Virus record (IMG/VR): IMGVR_UViG_3300035136_000021
Coordinates: 1-56,882 of that record
Reading direction: 5' to 3' (one strand)
Origin: a virus
Length of the DNA: 56,882 bases
How positions within the stretch are numbered: position 1 is the stretch's first letter; every line of letters starts with the position of its first letter. Of the stretch, positions 32,715 to 41,906 are shown piece after piece. Under the pieces are notes generated by a model. It did not search any database. It was not told the DNA's origin and saw only the letters and a list, made by a program, of their open reading frames with translations. The translations under genes were made by a program, and so were the position numbers.

Positions 32715-33091
32715 TGAATCAAGTATTAACAAAAACATTTATTGCAGGTGCAGATTTGTCAAGTTATCAATATAGATTTGTATATTTAAGTTCCCAAGGT
32801 ACAGTAACATACACAGGGGCAGGAGAAGCACCAATTGGTATTTTACAAAATGCACCAGAATCAGGACAATTAGCCGAAGTAATGTTAATGGGAATATCAT
32901 TACTAACTATGTCAGCAGCAGTTGCAGTTATGGCAAAAGTTGGAAGTGCTGCAGGTGGTAAAGGGGTAACTATGTCAAGTGATGATGAAATTTATGGTGC
33001 AATTGCAATAGATGAAGCAAGTGCAGACGGAGATCAAACACGTGTGTTATTGTGTCCAGGTGCGCCAACAATTAGTGGATCAGGTGATTAA
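32714..33091 (+). CDS. Head decoration protein (DUF2190-like)
   Basis: A 125-residue Ala/Gly-rich protein: FIAGADLSSYQYRFVYLSSQ, GEAPIGILQNAPESGQLAEV, DEIYGAIAIDEASADGDQTR. This is the DUF2190 pattern of small capsid-stabilising proteins that come directly before the major capsid gene in Mu-like heads. The start overlaps the protease stop (ATAATG). It uses noticeably more G+C than its neighbours. Confidence 0.75.
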   Translation: MNQVLTKTFIAGADLSSYQYRFVYLSSQGTVTYTGAGEAPIGILQNAPESGQLAEVMLMGISLLTMSAAVAVMAKVGSAAGGKGVTMSSDDEIYGAIAIDEASADGDQTRVLLCPGAPTISGSGD

Positions 33092-33113
33092 TATTGAAAG
33101 GAGATAATAAATT

Positions 33114-34049
33114 ATGAGACCAACGGCATCACAAGTACATCATGATGGAATATTACAAAATATTACAATCATGTATCGAAATAAAAAGTATATTAATGAA
33201 GAAATAGCACCAGTCATACCTGTAGAATTCGCTAGTGATTATTATTATGAATTCACAAAAGCAGATTTTTATAGGGATACTGCCGATTATAGAGCACCAG
33301 GTACATCCAGTAACAGAAATGGTTTTGGAACTTCTAAGACAAAATACAATTGTAAAGAAATATCACAAAGTACGGATCTACCCGATGAAATATATGCAAA
33401 TGCTGATTCGGTATTACAAATTGATAAATCTAAAACGGATTTTTGCACTGAAAAAATAATGTTGAAAAAAGAAAGAATGGCTGAAAGTTTGTTTATGACA
33501 ACGAGTAATTGGGATAATTCCGCGACTCCTACAAATACATGGGACGATTATGTAAATAGTGATCCTGTTACAGATATTGAAACTGCAATTGATGCTTTAG
33601 AGTATTGCAACACTGCAATAATGGCTAAAGATGTATGGAAAAAATTAAAACATCATCCGGCTTTACTTGCTAAGTTATCTAATAATACAAAAAGGATATT
33701 AACACCTAGTGATTTTCAAGAACTTTTTGAAATTGAAAAATTATTTATAGGTATTGCAAGATATAATACAGAACTTCAAGGACAAACAGCATCTTATAGT
33801 GATATTTGGACAAAAGATATGTGGTTAGGATATATCACAAATACACCTGGCCTCATGGAACCAACAGCAACATATACTTTTAGCTGGGATTATACTGGAA
33901 GTAGTGGAAATGAACTTAAAGGTACTAGAGGCGTAAGACGGTGGAGAGATGAAAACGTACATAGTGATATCATAGAAGCTTATGAGTCTTTTGATATGAA
34001 ATCGGTTGGATCAGATTTAGGGTATGTATTAGAAGATGCTATAAATTAA
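33114..34049 (+). CDS. Major capsid protein
   Basis: A 311-residue protein after the decoration gene, with expected length and position for the HK97-fold coat protein. Segments: INEEIAPVIPVEFASDYYYE, TTSNWDNSATPTNTWDDYVN, DIETAIDALEYCNTAIMAKDVWKKLKHHP (split over the spine helix), RGVRRWRDENVHSDIIEAYE. The sequence matches phage coat proteins with an N-terminal 'APVFPV' arm. RBS GAAAGGAG. Confidence 0.8.
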   Translation: MRPTASQVHHDGILQNITIMYRNKKYINEEIAPVIPVEFASDYYYEFTKADFYRDTADYRAPGTSSNRNGFGTSKTKYNCKEISQSTDLPDEIYANADSVLQIDKSKTDFCTEKIMLKKERMAESLFMTTSNWDNSATPTNTWDDYVNSDPVTDIETAIDALEYCNTAIMAKDVWKKLKHHPALLAKLSNNTKRILTPSDFQELFEIEKLFIGIARYNTELQGQTASYSDIWTKDMWLGYITNTPGLMEPTATYTFSWDYTGSSGNELKGTRGVRRWRDENVHSDIIEAYESFDMKSVGSDLGYVLEDAIN

Positions 34050-34081
34050 TTTATTTTTTTAAAGAAAGGAGGTAATAAGTT

Positions 34082-36106
34082 TTGGATTTCAATGATTATT
34101 TAAATAAATCAACAATTAAAAATTTAACAGTTTCACAATCTTTAAAAATTGGTAATCAATCAGTAATAACAAATCAAGGAAATTCGTATTTTGTTGATTC
34201 AGGTGCTACGGGTGCTAGTGATTCAAACGATGGTAAAAGTTGGGCTAATTGTTGTGCTACATTAGATGGTGCAATTAATAAATGTACAGCTAATCAAGGT
34301 GATGTGATTTATATTGCAGAAGGTCATAGCGAATCATGGACGACAACCGGTGCTAAAGCTATTTTTGATACTGCAGGTATTACAGTTATTGGGTTAGGTA
34401 CTGGATCAGATAGACCTACTTTTTCATATGGTCATACTGATGCAACATGGACAATTTCAGCAGCTAATATAACTTTGATTAATTTATTATTTATAACTGC
34501 TGTAGATTCTGTAGTTATTTATGGTACTATCTCAGGTACAGATTGTACAATGATTAATTGTGAATCAAGAGATAGTACTAATAAAGAGGTTCTTGATGCT
34601 TGGACAGTTACTACAACTGCAAATAGATTTAAAGTAGATTTTTATAAACACATAGGTTATATTGGTGGTGATGCTAATGATAGCGTATTCCAATTAACTG
34701 GTGTAGATGATTTTATTATCCAAAATTGTGTTTTCATGACACAATCAGGTACTACAACAGGTTCAGCAGTTATCGAAATGGTTACTGCATGTTTAAGAGG
34801 TTTGATTCAGAATTGTGTTTTTTATGTTGATGGTAAATCTGATTATTCAGATAATATAGTTGATACAGAAGGTACATCAACTGTCATAGTAAAAGATTGT
34901 TATGATTTAGAAGCATGTGGTAAATTTTCAGGTGGTGGTAATGGTTCTTCATTTTCATTAGCAGGTGATGATGTTGGTACTCTTAGTACATCATTAGCAA
35001 CATTACAAGCTGAATTTTCAGGAGCAACAGGAATAACAGCATTTCCAGCAGGAGCAGCAGCAGCAAATAGTGTTTCGGTAGCGGAAGTTATTAGATATAT
35101 TCAAGAAAATATAATTAATGGTGGTACTGTTTTACCTGCAACTCAATCATTATATGATATTTTAGCAGGTACAAATGGAATAGGTACATTTCCAGCAGCA
35201 GCAAATCCAGCTAATGGAGTTTCTATTGCAGAAGTTTTAAGAGATGCATGGGACAACATTGGAGATGCTAAAGCAAGAACAAATCTTCAAAGTTTAGTAG
35301 CTATGTTAGGTAATCCTGATACAGCAGCACAATCTATTTGGGATTGTTTAGCAGGATCGGGCGGTATTGCAACATTTCCAGCAGGAACTGCTGCAGCGAA
35401 TGATGTATCTTTAGCTGAAGTTATTAGATATATTCAAGAAAATATAATCAATGATGGTACTGTTTTACCTGCAACTCAATCATTATATGATATTCTAGCA
35501 GGTGCGAACGGAATAGCTGCATTTCCAGCAGCAGCAGCACCAGCGAACGATGTATCTTTAGCAGAAGTTTTAAGAGATATCTGGGATTCTCTCAGAAATG
35601 GTACTGGTGGAAGTGAGCCAGGAACAAACTTATCTATAATTGATGAGTTGAAAAAAGGTATGGTTCATTATAATAATCCTAATTATTTAGCTGTTACTGC
35701 AGATTTGACTTCTGCAACTTGGAATACAGCAGAAACACATGAATTATTTACTGTGACAGGTTTAGTAAGAATGAGAATTTATGCAGAAGTAACAACAACA
35801 GGTGATGATTCAAGCGGTAACACAGCAAATATTCAGTTAGGTGTTGAAAATACTACAAATGCTTTTATAGCAGCAACAGAAGTTGATGATTTGACTGCAG
35901 GTGAAATTTGGTATGATGCTACACCTACTGTAGTTACAGATGATACAAGTAGTGTAATATTAGATAAAATAGTAAATGGTGAAGATGTAGGTTATGAAAT
36001 AACAGGTGAAGCTGCGATAGATGGTGTTATTGTATTCCATTGTGTATGGGAACCGTTAAATAGTACTGGTAATGTGGTTGCAGGTGATGGCTCAGCTATG
36101 GTTTAG
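34082..36106 (+). CDS. Large structural protein with beta-helix and AFPA repeats
   Basis: A 674-residue protein; TTG start at 34082 behind GAAAGGAGG. Residues about 35-290 form a beta-helix-like domain (YFVDSGATGASDSNDGKSWA, ITVIGLGTGSDRPTFSYGH). Residues about 310-510 contain four related repeats of the type ILAGTNGIGTFPAA.NPANGV, S.AEVLRD.WDN or EVIRYIQENI. The C-terminal domain (about 530-674) is beta-rich. Such genes after the coat gene encode head fibres or large decorations. Richer in Ala and G+C than most genes here. Confidence 0.65.
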   Translation: MDFNDYLNKSTIKNLTVSQSLKIGNQSVITNQGNSYFVDSGATGASDSNDGKSWANCCATLDGAINKCTANQGDVIYIAEGHSESWTTTGAKAIFDTAGITVIGLGTGSDRPTFSYGHTDATWTISAANITLINLLFITAVDSVVIYGTISGTDCTMINCESRDSTNKEVLDAWTVTTTANRFKVDFYKHIGYIGGDANDSVFQLTGVDDFIIQNCVFMTQSGTTTGSAVIEMVTACLRGLIQNCVFYVDGKSDYSDNIVDTEGTSTVIVKDCYDLEACGKFSGGGNGSSFSLAGDDVGTLSTSLATLQAEFSGATGITAFPAGAAAANSVSVAEVIRYIQENIINGGTVLPATQSLYDILAGTNGIGTFPAAANPANGVSIAEVLRDAWDNIGDAKARTNLQSLVAMLGNPDTAAQSIWDCLAGSGGIATFPAGTAAANDVSLAEVIRYIQENIINDGTVLPATQSLYDILAGANGIAAFPAAAAPANDVSLAEVLRDIWDSLRNGTGGSEPGTNLSIIDELKKGMVHYNNPNYLAVTADLTSATWNTAETHELFTVTGLVRMRIYAEVTTTGDDSSGNTANIQLGVENTTNAFIAATEVDDLTAGEIWYDATPTVVTDDTSSVILDKIVNGEDVGYEITGEAAIDGVIVFHCVWEPLNSTGNVVAGDGSAMV

Positions 36107-36121
36107 AGAAGGTGATTTAAT

Positions 36122-36580
36122 ATGGCTTATTGTACTATAGCAGATGTTCAAAAGTTATTAAAATGGTTTATTTTTTCAGCATCATCAAAAGTAACTAGTA
36201 CTGAAGTTACTAGTTATTATATACCAGAAGCAGATACAATAATCGATTCTAAATTATCTAGAATTTACGAAATACCTATTACAGATAGTGATGATATTGA
36301 AGTTTTAAAATTTATATCTTGTAGAATTGTAGCGTGTGAAATAGCACATGTTTTAATATTGCAATCTGGTGGTGAAATCTCAGAAATCGTGAGTAGATGG
36401 TGTGAACAAGCGAACGAGCGATTAAACGATATATTAACACAAGTAATTTTATTACCTAATTCAACTTTACTTGATAATTCGGGAGATTCTGGAGGTAGAT
36501 TATATTCATTTACAGCTCATGGAAATAGTGATAATGATGCTCCTGAATCTATTTGGAAATTAAATGAGGAACAATGGTGA
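36122..36580 (+). CDS. Head-tail connector, Mu gp36-like (DUF1320)
   Basis: A 152-residue protein: MAYCTIADVQKLL, YIPEADTIIDSKLSRIYEIP, ILLPNSTLLDN. This matches DUF1320 adaptor proteins that dock on the portal. It follows the fibre gene and leads the connector set gp36-gpG-gp37. RBS GAAGGTG. Confidence 0.75.
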   Translation: MAYCTIADVQKLLKWFIFSASSKVTSTEVTSYYIPEADTIIDSKLSRIYEIPITDSDDIEVLKFISCRIVACEIAHVLILQSGGEISEIVSRWCEQANERLNDILTQVILLPNSTLLDNSGDSGGRLYSFTAHGNSDNDAPESIWKLNEEQW

Positions 36581-36581
36581 T

Positions 36582-37007
36582 ATGAACATTGGATTCGATA
36601 TACAAGGGATGGATAATATTAAAAAACGGATTAATAAACTAAAATCTACATATAATAATCTATCAGGACCTTTAAAAAAAGTAGTTCAAGATTTTAGTAA
36701 AACAGAATCTAAAGTATTTAATAGTCAAGGTGCTTATGGTTCTAGGCCTCGTTGGACACCGTTAGTGAAACCTGAATTAGGGTCAGGTCGAATTTTGGTA
36801 CAAAGTGGACAATTAAGAAATTCTGTAATAAATCCAAGTACTAAAATTACAAAGAATTCTTTGACTTTGAATTTTAAAGATCGAAAATTCAAGTTTCATC
36901 AAAAAGGAACAAGAAAAATGACTTCAAGACCACCAGTTACCATTACTGAATATCAGAAAAAGAAATGGATCAAAATTATAAGAGATGATATATTGAAAGG
37001 GTTATAA
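36582..37007 (+). CDS. Virion morphogenesis protein, Mu gpG-like
   Basis: A 141-residue protein from ATG 36582: the long helix NIKKRINKLKSTYNNLSGPL, then RPRWTPLVKPELGSGRILVQ, SGQLRNSVI, FHQKGTRKMTSRPP. This is the Mu gpG/P22-type tail completion family (PF05069), used at the head-tail joint. It overlaps the connector stop region and is coupled to 37008. Confidence 0.75.
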   Translation: MNIGFDIQGMDNIKKRINKLKSTYNNLSGPLKKVVQDFSKTESKVFNSQGAYGSRPRWTPLVKPELGSGRILVQSGQLRNSVINPSTKITKNSLTLNFKDRKFKFHQKGTRKMTSRPPVTITEYQKKKWIKIIRDDILKGL

Positions 37008-37478
37008 ATGAATACAGAATACATATTAGGGAATATAAAAACTATTTTAGAAACATATATTGATACTGAAATAGATACAATAGAAATAGAATCAAATAGT
37101 TCAACTTTATTGGATAATATAGCTGAATTTAAATTAGGTGAATTTATTGATCCAAATATTCTTACATTATTTCCTAGTATATGTATTTATAGCCCTGGTT
37201 CAGATAGTAAAAATGATTATCAAAATTTTCAAGAACGTGAAGTAACTATTAATATTTTAACATGGATTGTTGAAAATGATTTAGAAAACTTACATCGATT
37301 TATTTCAAGATGTTCTGATGCAATACAAAGAGTCTTAAGGACTGAAAGTTATTATAATAATAATGATATATATAATCCTATAATAAAAAAGGCAGAAAAC
37401 ACGGATCTTTACAAACGAGATGTTGGTTATGCACAAGGTCTTTTAGTTACTATGACTGTTAATTATTTAATGAGTTAA
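37008..37478 (+). CDS. Tail terminator-like protein (Mu gp37/DUF1834 type)
   Basis: A 156-residue protein in the position of the tail terminator. Segments FPSICIYSPGSDSKNDYQNF and EREVTINILTWIVENDLENL, RFISRCSDAIQRVL fit the DUF1834-like alpha/beta ring fold that caps the tail tube. It starts directly after the gpG-like stop. Confidence 0.65.
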   Translation: MNTEYILGNIKTILETYIDTEIDTIEIESNSSTLLDNIAEFKLGEFIDPNILTLFPSICIYSPGSDSKNDYQNFQEREVTINILTWIVENDLENLHRFISRCSDAIQRVLRTESYYNNNDIYNPIIKKAENTDLYKRDVGYAQGLLVTMTVNYLMS

Positions 37479-37503
37479 AAAAAATCAGAAAGGAGTTGAT
37501 ACA

Positions 37504-38379
37504 ATGGATCCAAGTAATATACATGCAGGAGCAGGGACGTTAACACTAAATCCTGATTCAGAACCAGTAAGTTTTGATAGTTCGAATGATGGAGCAACAT
37601 TAACATATACGGCGGAATTAGAACCAATTGTAGTTGATCAACATTTAAGTCCTGTAGGTTATTTTGTACCTGGTGAAGAATGTACATTTGAAATGATGGT
37701 AGCAGAAGCAACAGCGACTTATATAAGATATGTGTTAGGTGCTACTGATCAAAGTGTAACTACACAAAGTGCGGATGGAGACAATAAAGCATATACCGAA
37801 ATAAAATTTGGCGGTAATTATACATTAACAGATTATGTTTTAGAATATAAAGCGAAACGAAGAAATGCATCAAACTGTTATGTTGTAATAAGACTTTATA
37901 AAGTAAATATAAGTCCTAATGCAGAATTCGCTTATAAAAAAGATGGAGTATCTTTTTATAAGATTACTTTTAAGGCCAAAGCGGATACAACAAAAACCGT
38001 TGGGCAAAATTTAGGTTATTATAGGTTTGAAACAAGCGATGTCACAGGTGGGACCGCTACATTAGCAGTATCATCAACAGATCCTGCGGATACTGATGAT
38101 GATGTTGGAGTTGATGAAAGTATTGCAATAGTATTTAATAGAAATGTAAAACCAGAATCAATTATAGGAGGTAATTTCATACTTATGACAGATGCTGGTG
38201 TTGAAAAAGCTTGTACTGTAGCATTTACAGGTGATGCAGGTACAAATGTAACGGTAACACCAACAAGTAATTTAACAGGGACGACCACTTATTTACTTGT
38301 AATTAGTGCAAATGTTAGGGCCCTTGATGATAATACACCGATGGCTGCGGATGAAATAGTAGATTTCACAACTGTTTAA
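37504..38379 (+). CDS. Tail tube protein with Ig-like domain
   Basis: A 291-residue protein. The N-terminal 180 residues have the position and beta-rich composition of a siphovirus tail tube protein. Residues about 190-291 form an SbsA-type Ig domain (Big_5): STDPADTDDDVGVDESIAIV, FNRNVKPESI, NVTVTPTSNLTGTTTYLLVI, MAADEIVDFTT. Tube proteins often carry such surface domains. RBS GAAAGGAG. No sheath gene is nearby. Confidence 0.75.
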   Translation: MDPSNIHAGAGTLTLNPDSEPVSFDSSNDGATLTYTAELEPIVVDQHLSPVGYFVPGEECTFEMMVAEATATYIRYVLGATDQSVTTQSADGDNKAYTEIKFGGNYTLTDYVLEYKAKRRNASNCYVVIRLYKVNISPNAEFAYKKDGVSFYKITFKAKADTTKTVGQNLGYYRFETSDVTGGTATLAVSSTDPADTDDDVGVDESIAIVFNRNVKPESIIGGNFILMTDAGVEKACTVAFTGDAGTNVTVTPTSNLTGTTTYLLVISANVRALDDNTPMAADEIVDFTTV

Positions 38380-38402
38380 AATAAAAAAAGGAGTTTATTG
38401 AT

Positions 38403-38864
38403 ATGAATAAAAACGAGAAACTTAAAATTTATGATAAATTTAAACAAAGATCTGAAAAGGAAATATTAACAAATAAAGGAGAAACTTTTAGTTTTGGTAA
38501 AAAATTTGAGGGTATAACTTTATATGAATTAGATTGGGATAGTTCAAATACTTTAGAAGATGTTATTATTGATATTGTTGAAAGTTTTTCAAAAGAGTTA
38601 CAATTTAATATTGACATGAACGATCCAACTAAAAGTTTAAAAAACTTTGATTTTCCTGTGTTGTTAAAAAAAATTAGTAAAAAATTATTAAGAGAAGATA
38701 TATTAAAATTAGCTGAAATAGTATCAGAAGGTAAAGTTACTTTAGAATCTATTAAAGAATATAAAGTATCGAAAAATCAAGTTATCGATATTGTTATGAA
38801 TGGAATACTTTTGAATAATAGTCACATAAAAAACTTAATAACCCTAGGAATGACATTGAAATAA
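38403..38864 (+). CDS. Tail assembly chaperone (G-type)
   Basis: A 153-residue helical protein between tail tube and tape measure, the classic place of the lambda G-like chaperone. Near its 3' end lies A_AAA_AAC (38828-38834) in the right frame for a -1 slip into the ORF that ends at 39130. RBS AAAAAAGGAG. Confidence 0.75.
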   Translation: MNKNEKLKIYDKFKQRSEKEILTNKGETFSFGKKFEGITLYELDWDSSNTLEDVIIDIVESFSKELQFNIDMNDPTKSLKNFDFPVLLKKISKKLLREDILKLAEIVSEGKVTLESIKEYKVSKNQVIDIVMNGILLNNSHIKNLITLGMTLK

Positions 38865-39130
38865 AATTAGAAAATGATGTTTTTGACTGGGGTGATATTT
38901 TTGATTTGTTAATGCATGAATATTCTATGAAAATTAAAGATATTATAAAATTAACAAAAAGTCAAATTTTATTATTAGTCGAAAAAATTAAAAAAAGAAT
39001 AAAAAGAAATCAGGATTTTCAAATTTCTTTACATGGTGGTAAACCTAAAAATGAAGGTCTTAATGTAAAAGGAGCAACACCAATCGAACACGTAATTGAA
39101 AATCAAATAAATGATAAAAAAACAATTTGA
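38834..39130 (+). CDS. T-type extension of the chaperone, reached by -1 frameshift
   Basis: The frame is open from 38834 (CTT AAT AAC CCT...) through DWGDIFDLLMHEYSMKIKDI to 39130, with no ribosome site for an independent start. A slip at 38828-38834 gives a fusion of about 242 residues (144 + 98), as in lambda G-GT. It recruits tape measure and tube protein during tail assembly. Confidence 0.7.
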   Translation, partial: LNNPRNDIEIKLENDVFDWGDIFDLLMHEYSMKIKDIIKLTKSQILLLVEKIKKRIKRNQDFQISLHGGKPKNEGLNVKGATPIEHVIENQINDKKTI

Positions 39131-39180
39131 CCGATTAAAAGAATCGGTCAACTTTATTAAGAAAGGAGGGTTTTTTTACA

Positions 39181-41895
39181 ATGGCAAGTTTAGGTGAATT
39201 AATGTTACGTTTAACACTTCGAGGTGCATCTAATGTAACATCAGGATTAAACAGTGTTATGGGAAGTTTAGGTGGAATTGTTCCTATAGGTCTTAAAGCA
39301 GCTAAAGTCTTAGGTGAGATCGCTTTAGCAGGTATCAAAACAGCTATGAAATTTGATCAACAAATGTCTAGAGTTAAAGCTATATCAGGAGCTACCGGGG
39401 ACGAATTTCAACAATTAAGAGACAAAGCACTAGAAATGGGATCAAAAACAATGTTTACGGCATCAGAAACGGCTCAAGCGTTTGAATACATGGGTATGGC
39501 AGGATGGAAAACATCAGATATGATGAGCGGTATTAGTGGTGTAATGAATTTAGCCGCAGCATCTGGTGAAGATTTAGCACTCGTATCTGATATAGTGACC
39601 GATGGAATAACAGCGATGGGTCTTACTGCAAAAGATACAGATATGTTTGTTGATAGTTTAGCTGCAGCAGCAACTAATAGTAATACAAATATTGCCAAAA
39701 TGGGAGAAACTTTCAAATACGCTACACCATTAGCAAATAGCCTAGGATATAATGTAAAAGACTTAGCGGTAGGGATTGGTTTGATGGCTAATGGTGGAAT
39801 TAAAGCAAGTCAAGCAGGTACAAGTTTGAGGATGGGATTGAAAAGATTAGCAGCACCACCAAAAGCAGCAGCAGCAGCGATGGATAAATATGGTATATCA
39901 TTAAAAGATGCAAATGGTAAAATAATGCCGATGTCTCAATTGATGGAACAATTAAGAGGTAAATTAAAAGGTTTGTCTAAAGATGAAAAGATTTCAGCAG
40001 CATCTGCTATTTTTGGAGCTAACGCTATGAGCGGATGGTTAAATGTTATTAATGCATCTGATAAAGATTTTAATAAATTAACTAAAGCTTTGCAAAATAG
40101 TGACGGAGCTGCGGCTAAAATGGCAGAAACAATGCAAGATAATCTTGCCGGTCAAATTACAATAATAAAATCTACAATTGAAGGATTGTTAATAAAAATT
40201 GGGGATCAATTTACTCCAATTTTGAGAGAATTGGCTAAAGCTTTACAAGTTGTTGGTGATTATTTAAATACAAATTTTGAAACAATTTTAATGAGTATTC
40301 ATGATTTAATCCATGGTTTAATTGTAAATGGTTTTCAACCATTTCGAGAAAATGTTTTAAATTTATTTCCACCTGAAATGAAAAATACTGTTAATAATAT
40401 TATTAATAAAATCATTGAATTTAGAACAACTTTAGGTAATGTAGTAAATGCTGTTATGAACTTTTTAGCTCCTATCGGTCAAATGTTCAAGGATACTTTT
40501 ACTGCTATAGATTGGACACCTATTTTAAATGGGTTTAATAGAATTAAAGAAAGTGTCCCGTCCTTATTAAATATTTTAAAATTATTAGGTGTGGTTTTAG
40601 GAATAATAGTAGCTGTGATATTGGGGGTAGTAGTTGGTGCTGTTAATGCTTTAATAGCTGTCTTTGATAATGTAATTGGTATGATTGTAAATGTAATAAA
40701 TATATTTACATCATTAATTGATATCATCGTTGGTTTAGTGACTGGTGATTTTGAAACATTAAAACAAGGGTTTATGAATTTATTTGATAGTATAATAAGT
40801 TTAGTAAATAATTTCAAAGATTTAGCACTTGATTTGATTTTTGGATTTGTCGAAGGAGTTATTCAATTTTTCATGTCGTTGTATCATGCATTGGTCGGAG
40901 GTTCTATTATTCCAGATTTAGTTAATGGAATCATTACATGGTTTACTAATTTGAAAGATAAAGCGATTAATCTTATAAATAGTCTGAAAAATAAATTAAT
41001 AAACATATTTAACACCCTTAAAACAGGTGTTACAAATATTATAAATAAAATAAAATCAACAATAATTAATATTTTTAATAGTATAAAAAATAAAGTAGGA
41101 AATGTTATAAATACTCTTAAAACTAATGCAATTAATAAGTTTAATAGCCTTAAGTCAAGTGCAGTAACTGCAATAAGTAATCTTAGGAATAATGTAATTA
41201 ATAAGTTTAATAGCCTTAAATCGAGTGCAGTAAATGCAATAAGTAATCTTAGAACTAATGCAATTAATAAATTTAATAGCCTTAAATCGAGTGCAGTAAA
41301 TGCAATAAGTAATCTTAGGAATAATGTAATTAATAAGTTTAATAGTCTTAAATCAAGTGCTGTAAATGCAATAAGTAATCTTAGGAATAATGTAATTAAT
41401 AAGTTTAATAGCCTTAAATCAAGCGCCGGAAATGTAATAAATAATTTAAAAAGTTCAATAAGTTCTAAATTTAGTACTTTGGCTAGTTCCGCTTTGAAAT
41501 GGGGATCAAATATAATAAATAATTTTGTTTCAGGGCTTAAAAGCAAATTAAGTTCTGTTAAAACTATAGCTTCAAATATTTCATCGACAATTTCAGGATT
41601 TATTGGATTTAAAAGTCCTACTAAAGAAGGAGCTGGGAGATTTGCTGATGAATGGGCACCAAATTTAATGGATATGTTTATTGATGGAATTAATAATTAT
41701 AAAGGTAAATTAAACAATGTGATGTCAGATATTAGTAATAATATGGGAAATGGATTATCTAATGTAGGTTTAAATACAACAGGTAATAAATCAGCTATAA
41801 TTAATATATATGCTGATAGTTTGACGAATGGTAAAAAAGTAGGTCAAGTTTTGGTAAAAGAATTAAATCGTATGGGTGTGAGAACTCATAAATAA
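39181..41895 (+). CDS. Tail tape measure protein
   Basis: A 904-residue protein, the longest gene of the tail module. The N-terminal 350 residues match the tape-measure core (ISGATGDEFQQLRDKALEMG, TMFTASETAQAFEYMGMAGW, LVSDIVTDGITAMGLTAKDT, SLRMGLKRLAAPPKAAAAAM). Hydrophobic helices lie at about 460-550. Residues about 630-770 hold five near-identical 22-residue repeats (KFNSLKSSAVNAISNLRNNV). It sets tail length and leaves through the tube at infection. RBS GAAAGGAGGG. Confidence 0.9.
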   Translation: MASLGELMLRLTLRGASNVTSGLNSVMGSLGGIVPIGLKAAKVLGEIALAGIKTAMKFDQQMSRVKAISGATGDEFQQLRDKALEMGSKTMFTASETAQAFEYMGMAGWKTSDMMSGISGVMNLAAASGEDLALVSDIVTDGITAMGLTAKDTDMFVDSLAAAATNSNTNIAKMGETFKYATPLANSLGYNVKDLAVGIGLMANGGIKASQAGTSLRMGLKRLAAPPKAAAAAMDKYGISLKDANGKIMPMSQLMEQLRGKLKGLSKDEKISAASAIFGANAMSGWLNVINASDKDFNKLTKALQNSDGAAAKMAETMQDNLAGQITIIKSTIEGLLIKIGDQFTPILRELAKALQVVGDYLNTNFETILMSIHDLIHGLIVNGFQPFRENVLNLFPPEMKNTVNNIINKIIEFRTTLGNVVNAVMNFLAPIGQMFKDTFTAIDWTPILNGFNRIKESVPSLLNILKLLGVVLGIIVAVILGVVVGAVNALIAVFDNVIGMIVNVINIFTSLIDIIVGLVTGDFETLKQGFMNLFDSIISLVNNFKDLALDLIFGFVEGVIQFFMSLYHALVGGSIIPDLVNGIITWFTNLKDKAINLINSLKNKLINIFNTLKTGVTNIINKIKSTIINIFNSIKNKVGNVINTLKTNAINKFNSLKSSAVTAISNLRNNVINKFNSLKSSAVNAISNLRTNAINKFNSLKSSAVNAISNLRNNVINKFNSLKSSAVNAISNLRNNVINKFNSLKSSAGNVINNLKSSISSKFSTLASSALKWGSNIINNFVSGLKSKLSSVKTIASNISSTISGFIGFKSPTKEGAGRFADEWAPNLMDMFIDGINNYKGKLNNVMSDISNNMGNGLSNVGLNTTGNKSAIINIYADSLTNGKKVGQVLVKELNRMGVRTHK

Positions 41896-41906
41896 GGGTG
41901 ATATAA

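Noticed and set aside
40884-41546. Minus-strand 220-residue ORF over the tape measure gene
   Set aside because: Complement of the 66-bp repeats of the tape measure gene, low-complexity Leu/Ile; the plus-strand gene is clear.
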